From Cellulomonas sp. URHE0023 (GTDB taxonomy: Bacteria > Actinomycetota > Actinomycetes > Actinomycetales > Cellulomonadaceae), in NCBI RefSeq assembly GCF_000688475.1, contig NZ_JIAN01000005.1:1302001-1366000 (forward strand): DNA of 64,000 nucleotides, read 5' to 3'. The position numbers were made by a program, and so were the translations under genes. Below the pieces are notes generated by a model. The model did no database searches. It was not told the DNA's origin and worked only from the letters and a program-made list of their open reading frames with translations. Position 1 is the first letter of the stretch; each line of letters begins with the position of its first letter. Below are positions 1 to 6,545 of the stretch, in pieces.

Positions 1-325
1 ACTCGCGTGCCGTCAGCGCGAACGCGTGCACGACGAGGTTGGTGGAGAAGCCTCTGTCGGTCGCACGAGCGGTCTCCGCCTGGAGCTCGTCCAGCACCGC
101 GGCCCGTTCAGCGGGCGACAGGGGAAGCGAGGGAGCGTCGACCACCTCGTCAGCGAGCCGCACGAGTCCGTAGACCGTGCGGACGTGCCCGCGGACCGGC
201 TCGTCGAGCATCCGGGCAGCCCACGAGAAGGACGTCGAGTACCGGTCGATCACGAGGGCGGCGCTGGCCCTGGCGAGGTCGTCGTAGTCCTGTGATGACG
301 TGGTCGCCTGGGTGGTGGTGGTCAC
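1..325 (-). CDS. crtB: Phytoene/squalene synthase family protein, N-terminal part (truncated by window edge)
   Basis: The first 108 codons of a gene whose 3' end lies beyond base 1. It starts at GTG 325, sharing GTGA with the crtE stop. After a short polar start comes DRYSTSFSWAARML and then the Asp-rich VYGLVRLADEVVD, which matches the first substrate-Mg-binding region (DxxxD) of trans-isoprenyl head-to-head synthases. The family condenses two GGPP to phytoene, the first committed step of carotenoid synthesis. Being last in the idi-crtE-crtB order supports phytoene rather than squalene synthase. The C-terminal second Asp motif cannot be seen. Squalene/dehydrosqualene synthase remains possible. 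Confidence 0.85.
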   Translation of the reverse strand, partial: MTTTTQATTSSQDYDDLARASAALVIDRYSTSFSWAARMLDEPVRGHVRTVYGLVRLADEVVDAPSLPLSPAERAAVLDELQAETARATDRGFSTNLVVHAFALTARE

Positions 326-1356
326 GCGACCCGCCTCCGCACGACGAGCAGCGCCTGCGTGAGTCGTTCCACGACCTCGGCGACGGGCCCGATCTCGAGG
401 GCGAGGACGAGGGCCTCCCGGACGTGCTGGTCGACGAGGTCCTCGACGAACGCGCGGGACCCGCAGCGGACGAGTGCGTCGCGGACGGTGTCTGCGGTGG
501 CCTCAGTGAGATCGGGGTCGCCCAGGTGGGGCGCGATGGAGGGCCAGGCGCTCGTGGTGCGGGCGTGTGCGACGAGGGCGGTGACGGTCCCCTCGCGCAG
601 GTCGGACAGGGTGCTCTTGCCGGTGAGGGTCTCGTCGCCGAACGTTCCGAGCAGGTCGTCCTGGAGCTGGAAGGCGATTCCGAGAAGACGACCCAGCCGA
701 TCGAGCCGTGGCAGCAGGAAGTCCGGTACGCCGGCCAGGAGGGCACCCGCCTGGAGCGGGAGCGAGAACGAGTAGACCGCAGTCTTGTGCTCCTCGACCG
801 TCAGCACGTCCGTGAGCGTGGGCCAGTCCGTCTGCAGCCCGAGCCGGACGTCTCCGAGCTCGCCGCCCGCCGTGAGGCGGATCGTCTCGTCGAGCAGGTC
901 GAGCAGGCGCGTGACGGTCCCCCGGTCGGTGTCCGCTGTCGCGACCAGGCGCGTGGCGCCGACGAGCGCGAGGTCACCCGCGAGGATTCCGGCAGCCTGG
1001 CCATACCGGTGCGCGCGGGTGACCTCTGCTCCCGCGGCGCGCCCGCGTGCCTCGAACGCGCCGGAGACGTTGAGCCGCCCTCGCCGGCTCAGGTCGTGGT
1101 CGATCACGTCGTCGTGCATGACGAAGGCCGTGTGCAACAGCTCGACGGCGTCGCCGACCTGCTGGGCGACCTCCGGCCTGTTCCCACCGAAGGCCCGGTA
1201 GGTCGCCTGCAGGAGGTCCGGCCGCAGCCGCTTGCCGCCGTCTGCCGCGTCGGACATCGCCTCCCAGAGAGCCCGCGCCTCGGCGCCGTCCGCCCGTTCG
1301 GCGCCCTTGACGAAGAAGGCACCGAACGCCTGGAGGTCGAGCAGCTCGGCGGTCAT
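322..1356 (-). CDS. crtE: Geranylgeranyl diphosphate synthase (polyprenyl synthetase)
   Basis: A 344-aa all-trans polyprenyl diphosphate synthase that elongates IPP/DMAPP to, most likely, C20 GGPP for carotenoids. The first Asp-rich motif HDDVID is at residues 81-86 and the second, FQLQDDLLGTFGD, near 229-241. GGKRLRP near residue 40 is the conserved IPP-binding stretch. The second motif is DDLLG rather than DDxxD, as often seen in actinobacterial CrtE/IdsA. The gene overlaps idi upstream by ATGA and crtB downstream by GTGA, so the three are translationally coupled. Product chain length is inferred from context; an IdsA-type enzyme making C15/C20 is the alternative. Confidence 0.9.
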   Translation of the reverse strand: MTAELLDLQAFGAFFVKGAERADGAEARALWEAMSDAADGGKRLRPDLLQATYRAFGGNRPEVAQQVGDAVELLHTAFVMHDDVIDHDLSRRGRLNVSGAFEARGRAAGAEVTRAHRYGQAAGILAGDLALVGATRLVATADTDRGTVTRLLDLLDETIRLTAGGELGDVRLGLQTDWPTLTDVLTVEEHKTAVYSFSLPLQAGALLAGVPDFLLPRLDRLGRLLGIAFQLQDDLLGTFGDETLTGKSTLSDLREGTVTALVAHARTTSAWPSIAPHLGDPDLTEATADTVRDALVRCGSRAFVEDLVDQHVREALVLALEIGPVAEVVERLTQALLVVRRRVA

Positions 1357-1922
1357 GACGCCCGTGCCAGGCGCTCAGGTTCGGCAGGGACGAGCTCGGC
1401 GAGCTGCCGCACCTGGTCGACCATCCACGGGCTGAAGGCCCAGCCGGCCGCGGCAACGGCCCGTCCGAGGTCGACCGTCGAGACCCAGCGGAGCTCGGCG
1501 ACCTCGTCGGGGTTGGGTGTCGGCTCCTGGTGGGTGACGGCGAACCAGACGGGGCAGAACTCGTTCTCGACGACACCGCCGGCGTCGGTCGCGCGGTACC
1601 GGAAGTCCGGGAGCAGCGGCTCGACGTCCTCCACCTCGACGCCCAGCTCTGTCCAGGCGTGGCGCTCTATGGCGTCTGCCATCGGCTCCCCCGGGCGCGG
1701 GTGCCCGCAGAACGAGTTGGTCCACACGCCGGGCCAGGTGGTCTTGCTGAGCGCGCGACGCGTGACCAGGAGCAGTCCGGTGGGCGAGAACAGGTAGCAG
1801 GAGAACGCGAGGTGCAGCGGGGTGGTCGCGCTGTGGACCGTGCGGCGCGGCGCGGTGCCACACGGCGCACCGACCTCGTCCAGGAGGACGACGAGGTCGT
1901 CGGTGCTGGCGGTCGCGGTCAT
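1353..1922 (-). CDS. idi: Isopentenyl-diphosphate delta-isomerase, type I (Nudix fold)
   Basis: A 189-aa enzyme that interconverts IPP and DMAPP. NSFCGHP carries the catalytic Cys and a metal-binding His. A Nudix-like helix (AIERHAWTELGVEVEDVE) and ENEFCPVWF with its catalytic Glu follow, then WVS, all as in bacterial type I isomerases. Start chosen at ATG 1922 because GAGGAG lies six bases upstream; an in-frame start at 1955 would add eleven residues without a Shine-Dalgarno. First gene of the idi-crtE-crtB operon, so the operator at 1969-2001 sits directly in its promoter region. Confidence 0.92.
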   Translation of the reverse strand: MTATASTDDLVVLLDEVGAPCGTAPRRTVHSATTPLHLAFSCYLFSPTGLLLVTRRALSKTTWPGVWTNSFCGHPRPGEPMADAIERHAWTELGVEVEDVEPLLPDFRYRATDAGGVVENEFCPVWFAVTHQEPTPNPDEVAELRWVSTVDLGRAVAAAGWAFSPWMVDQVRQLAELVPAEPERLARAS

Positions 1923-1968
1923 TGCTCGCTCCTCGGATCGGGTCGCTCGGACCACGGTAGATCTATTT

Positions 1969-2001
1969 TGCTAGCCTGGCTAGATATAAATCAGGCTAGC
2001 A
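1969..2001. promoter_or_regulatory. Inverted-repeat operator between idi operon and MarR gene
   Basis: TGCTAGCCTG (1969-1978) and CAGGCTAGCA (1992-2001) are perfect 10-bp inverted arms around a 13-bp AT-rich spacer. A third half-site makes CTAGCCTGGCTAG (1971-1983) palindromic as well. The spacer TAGATATAAAT resembles a -10 for the regulator gene, so a protein bound here could cover promoters in both directions. The likely ligand protein is the adjacent MarR regulator (inference). Confidence 0.75.
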
Positions 2002-2008
2002 TTAGACC

Positions 2009-2533
2009 GTGAGCGAGGAGCCGGTCCCCGAGAGCCCGACGCACTACTGGTACGCCGACGACCGTTCGGTGGTGGAGGTGCTCGAGGCCGTCCGCCTGTT
2101 CCGCCGCGCCGACCAGGAGATGCGGCGGCGCATCAGCGCCGGCATGGACATGAACGAGACGGACCTCCAGGCCCTCCAGTTCGTGATCGCGGCCGAGTCC
2201 CGCGGCGGACAGGCCCACCCCCGCGAGATCGCCACGTACCTGCGGATCTCCACGGCGTCCACGACGAAGCTGCTCGACCGGCTCACTGCTTCTGGGCACC
2301 TGGTCAGGACCGAGCACCCGACGGACCGCAGGTCGGTCGTCGTCTCCAGCACCACGCACGCACATCACGAGATCCGCGAGCGGCTCGAGCGCATGCACGC
2401 CGCCATGGCGGCGATCGTCCGTGACGTGCCACCCGGGTCGCGACCACACCTGCGTGACTTCCTGCGGGCGATGGCGGCGCAGCTCGACACCGAGGACACG
2501 CCCGCGCCGCTGACCCGGGACCCGGCGATCTGA
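2009..2533 (+). CDS. MarR-family transcriptional regulator, CrtR-like
   Basis: A 174-aa winged-helix protein. Residues about 50-120 hold the MarR core: LQALQFVIAAE, HPREIATYLRIS, then the recognition helix TASTTKLLDRLTASGHLVR and the wing RTEHPTDRRSVVV (DxRs motif). It starts at GTG 2009, with no clear Shine-Dalgarno and a short leader after the AT-rich element at 1981-1989. Divergent from idi-crtE-crtB with one shared operator. In Corynebacterium glutamicum the divergent MarR protein CrtR represses the carotenoid operon and responds to GGPP; the same role is inferred here from arrangement only. Confidence 0.85.
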   Translation: MSEEPVPESPTHYWYADDRSVVEVLEAVRLFRRADQEMRRRISAGMDMNETDLQALQFVIAAESRGGQAHPREIATYLRISTASTTKLLDRLTASGHLVRTEHPTDRRSVVVSSTTHAHHEIRERLERMHAAMAAIVRDVPPGSRPHLRDFLRAMAAQLDTEDTPAPLTRDPAI

Positions 2534-2594
2534 CCGAGCAACCGTCCGGTGTGCCCGTGCGGGACGCCGGAGGAGGGGCAGGCCGGACGTACTC

Positions 2595-3314
2595 CTAGGC
2601 TGTCCGCCCGAGGGCCGCGGCCGCGGCCGCGACGAGCACCGGGTCGGTGGTCGTGCGGCCGGCCGGCCCCGCACCAGGGCCGCCCGTGCCGGTCTCCTGC
2701 CTTCCGGCGGACAGGTGCACCGCGGACACTCCCACGGCGACCAGTGCCGGGATGTCCTGAGGTCGCACTCCCCCACCGGCCATGACCTGCAGTCGCCCGG
2801 CGGCCTCCCGGACGGTGTCCCGGAGCCGGTCGACCCCGTCGATGCTCCGTGGTGCGCCCCCCGAGGTGAGTACCCGCACGACGCCGAGCGCGACCAGGTC
2901 CTCGACCGCAGGCTCGAGGTCGACGACGGTGTCGAGAGCCCGGTGGAAGGTCACCTCGCGACCGTCAGCGGCGGCCACGAGCGCGCGGACGGCGGACCCG
3001 TCGACCGCACCCGTCGTCGTCAGGGCCCCGACGACGACGCCGGCGGCACCGGCCGCAACCGCAGCCCGGACGTCACGTACCTGCACGTCGAGCTCATCCG
3101 CCGAGAACATGAACCCGCCCGGACGGGGCCGGACCAGCACGTGCACGCCGACGTGGCCGGGGACCGCGGCGACGACCGCGTCGAGCAGCCCGATGCTGGG
3201 CGTGAGCCCACCGGTCTCCGCGAGGGCCGCGCACAGCTCGAGACGGTCCGCGCCGCCGTCCACCGCGACCAGAGCGCCCGCGACGTCCTGCACGGCGATC
3301 TCGAGGAGCGTCAC
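2595..3314 (-). CDS. cutC: CutC family protein
   Basis: A 239-aa TIM-barrel protein of the CutC family. It starts with LEIAVQDVAGALVAVDGGADRLELC, close to the family N-terminus, and continues with GLTPSIGLL, HVLVRPRPGGFMFS, VVVGALTTTGAVD, FHRALD, VLTSGGAP and VMAGGGVRPQDI. CutC was first linked to copper homeostasis in E. coli, but its chemistry is not settled. Here it is the last gene of the PTS operon, overlapping the EIIA gene by GTGA, which hints at a sugar-related rather than copper role (inference). GTG start at 3314. Confidence 0.88.
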   Translation of the reverse strand: MTLLEIAVQDVAGALVAVDGGADRLELCAALAETGGLTPSIGLLDAVVAAVPGHVGVHVLVRPRPGGFMFSADELDVQVRDVRAAVAAGAAGVVVGALTTTGAVDGSAVRALVAAADGREVTFHRALDTVVDLEPAVEDLVALGVVRVLTSGGAPRSIDGVDRLRDTVREAAGRLQVMAGGGVRPQDIPALVAVGVSAVHLSAGRQETGTGGPGAGPAGRTTTDPVLVAAAAAALGRTA

Positions 3315-3772
3315 GTCCAGGACAGCAGCGGCTCGCCGGCGGTCACGGTGTCACCGGGCTGGACGAGCGGCGTGATCACGTCGGCGGGCGCCTCGAGGCC
3401 GACCACCGGGCAGACCGGCGACCGGCCGCCCGCGGCGACGTCCGAGGGATCCCACGTGACGACGACCTGCCCCGCGGTGACCACATCACCCTCGGAGACA
3501 TGCAGCACGAAGCCCGCGCCGCCCAGCTCGACGGTGTCGATGCCGAGGTGCACGAGGACCGCGCGGCCGTCGTCGTGCTGCACCACGAACGCGTGCGGGT
3601 GCAGCTTGAGGATGGTCCCGGCGATCGGGGCGATCACCTGGGAGCCGGGCTCGTTCTCGGGATCGACCGCGACACCGGGGCCGACCAGCTCTGCGGAGAA
3701 CACCGGGTCCGACACCTCGGCAAGCCCGAGGACCTGGCCCGTGACGGGGGCGAGAACGGTGAGGGTCGTCAT
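3311..3772 (-). CDS. PTS glucose-family EIIA component (Crr-like)
   Basis: A 153-aa soluble EIIA of the glucose/N-acetylglucosamine family, which passes phosphate from HPr to EIIB. VLAPVTGQVLGL at the N-terminus and PIAGTILKLHPHAFVV with the supporting His60 precede VLVHLGIDTVELGG with the phosphoacceptor His75; GDTVTAGEPLLSW closes the domain. Length is usual for free-standing EIIA-Glc. It overlaps the EIIB gene by one base and cutC by four, so it belongs to the dasR-EIIB-EIIB-EIIA-cutC transcript. An enzyme I, HPr and EIIC for the same chain are encoded within 5 kb. Confidence 0.93.
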   Translation of the reverse strand: MTTLTVLAPVTGQVLGLAEVSDPVFSAELVGPGVAVDPENEPGSQVIAPIAGTILKLHPHAFVVQHDDGRAVLVHLGIDTVELGGAGFVLHVSEGDVVTAGQVVVTWDPSDVAAGGRSPVCPVVGLEAPADVITPLVQPGDTVTAGEPLLSWT

Positions 3773-4002
3773 CAGCGCAGGTCCTCGATGTCCGAGGCGA
3801 GCGTGTCAGCCTCGGGGCCGACGATCACCTGGACGGCGACGCCAGATCGCACGACGGCGATCGCTCCGGCGGCCTTGAGGCCTCGCTCGTCGACCAGCGA
3901 CGGGTTCTCGACCTCGACCCGGAGCCGGGTGATGCAGGGCTCGAGGTCGAGGACGTTCGCGTCCCCGCCCAGCGCCGCCAGGATCTTCTCAGCCTTGGAC
4001 AT
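3772..4002 (-). CDS. PTS EIIB component, glucose/GlcNAc family (copy 1)
   Basis: A 76-aa single-domain EIIB. The phosphoacceptor Cys23 lies in LEPCITRLRVEV, the hallmark of the glucose-family EIIB, and IVVGPEAD-type residues (VQVIVGPEADTLASDI) follow. Start chosen at ATG 4002, downstream of GAGGAG; a GTG at 4017 sharing GTGA with the preceding EIIB would add MRSTE and cannot be excluded. It receives phosphate from EIIA and hands it to the sugar at EIIC. It is the second of two EIIB genes in tandem and clearly diverged from the other. Confidence 0.9.
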   Translation of the reverse strand: MSKAEKILAALGGDANVLDLEPCITRLRVEVENPSLVDERGLKAAGAIAVVRSGVAVQVIVGPEADTLASDIEDLR

Positions 4003-4013
4003 CTCCGTGCTCC

Positions 4014-4259
4014 TCACATCAGTTCTTCGAGGTCGGTTGCGATCAGGTCGACGTGCGGGCCGACGACGACCTGCACCACGCGTCCGGAGATCATCACGCC
4101 GAACGCGCCGGCGGCCCGCAGGCCCGCCGCGTCGACACGCCCGGCGTCACGCACGAGCGAGCGGAGCCGCGTGGTGCACGGCTCGATCTCGTCGATGTTG
4201 TCGACGCCTCCCAGCGCGGCGAGGATCGCGGCCGCCTGATCTCTGCCTTCGGGCTTCAT
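4014..4259 (-). CDS. PTS EIIB component, glucose/GlcNAc family (copy 2)
   Basis: An 81-aa single-domain EIIB with Cys28 in IEPCTTRLRSLVRDAG, followed by GAFGVMISGRVVQVVVGPHVD. It has the same fold and length as its neighbour but differs at many positions, so this is an old duplication. Both copies keep the phosphorylatable Cys. It starts at ATG 4259 overlapping the dasR stop (ATGA). Two EIIB proteins with only one EIIC nearby suggests that one serves a permease encoded elsewhere (inference). Confidence 0.9.
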   Translation of the reverse strand: MKPEGRDQAAAILAALGGVDNIDEIEPCTTRLRSLVRDAGRVDAAGLRAAGAFGVMISGRVVQVVVGPHVDLIATDLEELM

Positions 4260-5062
4260 TGCCGTCCTCCTGCAGTCGCTTCGGATTCATCGGACACGAG
4301 GGAGCCGGCGTCGACCGGTGGCCGCCGTCGGGGCACGAGGGCCGGCCGTGGCGCGCGCAGCGGGACCCACACGCTGTAGCGGTCGGCGCGGTAGCAGGCG
4401 CGCGAGAACATGGTCGCCGCGTCGACCGAGTAGGTTCGGCGCTCGGCGCGCAGCACGGCACGGGTGTCGCCCAGACCGAGCAAGGACGCCTCGGTGTCCG
4501 TCGCCTCGTCGGCGGACAGCGTGTCCTCACCCCACTCGGGCGCCAGGCCGATGCCACGGAGCGCCTCGTACATGCTCGCCGGCGGACCGGCGTCGAACAG
4601 TCCGGGCGCCAGGGCCACGGGCACCCAGGCCTGCTCGATGCAGATGGGCGTGCCGTCCGCACTGCGGACCCGGTAGAGGAAGTGCACCTTCTGGCGCGGC
4701 TCGATCTCGAGGGCGGTGGCCACGTCGGGCGGTGCTGCGACGACCTGCGCGGTGAGTACCGTGGTCGCCGGCTCCATGCCTCGGCGGCGCATCTCCTCAC
4801 CGAAGGTGCTCAGGCGCATCTCGAAGTCCATGCGCTGGGGAGCGACGAATGTGCCCCGGCCCTGCTCTCGGACGAGCACGCCCTCGGTGACCAGGGTGTC
4901 GACGGCCTGCCGGACGGTCATCCGGGACAGGCCGAACTGCTGGCTCAGGTGGCGCTCGGACGGGATCGCATCGCCCACGCGCAGCTCCTGGGCGACGAGG
5001 CCGGCGAGGTGGTCGCGCACCACGAGGTACTTGTGCGCGGCGCCCTGCTCCGACTCGTCCAC
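4256..5062 (-). CDS. dasR: GntR/HutC-family regulator of amino-sugar PTS (DasR/NagR type)
   Basis: A 268-aa GntR regulator. Residues about 10-78 form the winged helix (VRDHLAGLVAQELRVGDAIPSERHLSQQ, SRMTVRQAVDTLVTEGVLVREQGRGTFVA) and the rest is a UTRA effector domain (LYRVRSADGTPICIEQAWVP, then YEALRG). In Streptomyces, DasR represses GlcNAc uptake and pts genes and is released by glucosamine-6-phosphate. Two palindromes of the DasR consensus lie just upstream (5147-5187) and a third before ptsH, so autoregulation and control of the surrounding PTS are likely. GTG start at 5062 with AAGGGAG upstream. First gene of the EIIB-EIIB-EIIA-cutC operon. Confidence 0.88.
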   Translation of the reverse strand: MDESEQGAAHKYLVVRDHLAGLVAQELRVGDAIPSERHLSQQFGLSRMTVRQAVDTLVTEGVLVREQGRGTFVAPQRMDFEMRLSTFGEEMRRRGMEPATTVLTAQVVAAPPDVATALEIEPRQKVHFLYRVRSADGTPICIEQAWVPVALAPGLFDAGPPASMYEALRGIGLAPEWGEDTLSADEATDTEASLLGLGDTRAVLRAERRTYSVDAATMFSRACYRADRYSVWVPLRAPRPALVPRRRPPVDAGSLVSDESEATAGGRQ

Positions 5063-5146
5063 TGGCGGCCCACTCCCTTGTGCGGCGCGGTCCGGCGGCA
5101 GCCGGGACTCACGGGGCTGCCTTTCGACGTGACCCTTGACACATCA

Positions 5147-5162
5147 TGAGGTCTAGACCAGT
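5147..5162. promoter_or_regulatory. dre: DasR-type operator (dre), site A
   Basis: TGAGGTCTAGACCAGT. The inner GGTCTAGACC is a perfect palindrome matching the core of the dre consensus. It sits between dasR and the EIIC gene, just after a TTGACA (5136-5141) that could be the -35 of the EIIC promoter. Its centre is 25 bp from site B, an offset of more than two helical turns. Confidence 0.82.
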
Positions 5163-5171
5163 CTGCTCGCA

Positions 5172-5187
5172 ACTGGTCCAGACCAGC
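5172..5187. promoter_or_regulatory. dre: DasR-type operator (dre), site B
   Basis: ACTGGTCCAGACCAGC, with perfect CTGGTC/GACCAG arms around CA. It lies 42 bp before the EIIC start and about 110 bp before the dasR start, so with site A it can control both divergent operons. Confidence 0.82.
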
Positions 5188-5228
5188 GGCCCCCACGAAC
5201 CTTCAGGACACCCAACGAGGAGTGCTCC

Positions 5229-6545
5229 ATGACCACCGCCACACTCGAAGCAACCGAGAAGCGAGGCATCCCCGGCCTCGCACAGCTGCAACGCATCGGT
5301 CGCTCCCTCATGCTTCCCATCGCCTCGCTGCCCGCCGCGGCTCTGCTGCTGCGGCTCGGCCAGGACGACATGCTCGGAAAGGACGGGCTCGGCGCCAGCG
5401 TGGAGTGGATGCTCCCCGTCGCCGCCGTGCTCTCCGCGGCCGGCAACGCGCTGTTCGCGAACCTCGCGCTGCTGTTCGCGCTGGGCGTCGCCGTCGGGTA
5501 CGCCCGCAAGTCCGACGGCTCGACCGGTCTCGCCGCCGTCATCGGCTATCTCGTGTTCAAGGGTGTCACCGACGCGCTGTCGCCCTACATCCTGGGCGAG
5601 GCGGCCGAAGGCGAGAAGCAGGAGCTCATCAACTACGGCGTGCTCGGCGGCGTCGTCATGGGCCTCGTCGCCGCGCTGCTCTACCAGAAGTACTACCGGA
5701 TCAAGCTCCCGGCGTACCTGGCGTTCTTCGGCGGCCGGCGCTTCGTGCCGATCGTGACCGCGGGCGCGGCCATCGTCATCGCGGTGATCGCATCCCTCAT
5801 CTACCCCGTGTTCGACGCGGGCTTCACGGCGGTCGGCGAGTGGGTGACCGGCTCGGCGATCCTCGGCGGGTTCGTCTACGGGACCGCGAACCGCCTGCTC
5901 GTGCCGATCGGCCTGCACCACCTGCTCAACTCGATGCCGTGGTTCCAGTTCGGCGAGTACACCGACCCGAGCGGCGAGGTCTGGCACGGTGACATCGCCC
6001 GCTTCCTGCACGGCGACCCGACCGCGGGAACCTTCATGACGGGCTTCTTCCCGATCATGATGTTCGCGCTGCCCGCCGCCGCGCTGGCGATCGTGCACAC
6101 CTCGAAGTCCAAGAACCGCAAGGTCATCGCGGGCATCATGGGCTCGGCCGCTCTCGTCTCGTTCGTCACGGGCGTCACCGAGCCGCTCGAGTTCGCGTTC
6201 GTCTACGTGGCCTACCCGCTCTACGTCATCCACGCTGTCCTGACGGGAACGTCGCTCGCCCTGGTCAACGCGCTGGGAATCAAGGACGGGTTCGGCTTCT
6301 CGGCCGGAGCGATCGACTACGTGCTGAACTTCCGGATCGCGACGATGCCCTTGTGGCTGATCGTCATCGGGCTCGGCTACGCGGCGATCTACTACTTCCT
6401 GTTCCGGTTCGTGATCACTCGCTGGAACCTGCGCACGCCCGGTCGTGAGGACGACGACGACAGCCAGGTGCTGGCGGACGACGCGAAGCAGGACGCCAGC
6501 CAGACCCGGGAACGCTCGGTCGACACGAGCTCCACGGCGCGATGA
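5229..6545 (+). CDS. PTS EIIC permease, N-acetylglucosamine/glucose family
   Basis: A 438-aa integral membrane permease without attached EIIB or EIIA. The start QLQRIGRSLMLPIASLPAAALLLRLGQ is the typical beginning of a glucose-superfamily EIIC. About ten hydrophobic segments follow. RLLVPIGLHHLLNSMPWFQFGEYTDP and FVTGVTEPLEFAFVYVAYPLYVIHA carry the GLHH loop and the TEPxEF motif with the sugar-binding Glu. A charged Asp-rich tail of some 35 residues follows the last segment. Start at ATG 5229 (AACGAGGAGTGCTCC upstream). Specificity for GlcNAc is inferred from the dre sites and family resemblance; glucose or glucosamine is possible. The stop overlaps ptsI (ATGA). Confidence 0.9.
   Translation: MTTATLEATEKRGIPGLAQLQRIGRSLMLPIASLPAAALLLRLGQDDMLGKDGLGASVEWMLPVAAVLSAAGNALFANLALLFALGVAVGYARKSDGSTGLAAVIGYLVFKGVTDALSPYILGEAAEGEKQELINYGVLGGVVMGLVAALLYQKYYRIKLPAYLAFFGGRRFVPIVTAGAAIVIAVIASLIYPVFDAGFTAVGEWVTGSAILGGFVYGTANRLLVPIGLHHLLNSMPWFQFGEYTDPSGEVWHGDIARFLHGDPTAGTFMTGFFPIMMFALPAAALAIVHTSKSKNRKVIAGIMGSAALVSFVTGVTEPLEFAFVYVAYPLYVIHAVLTGTSLALVNALGIKDGFGFSAGAIDYVLNFRIATMPLWLIVIGLGYAAIYYFLFRFVITRWNLRTPGREDDDDSQVLADDAKQDASQTRERSVDTSSTAR

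Noticed and set aside
7..1797. A 596-codon open frame on the + strand across the carotenoid operon
   Set aside because: It is antisense to idi, crtE and crtB, which have clear motifs. Long antisense frames are common at this GC content. The many similar ones through the window were left out for the same reason.
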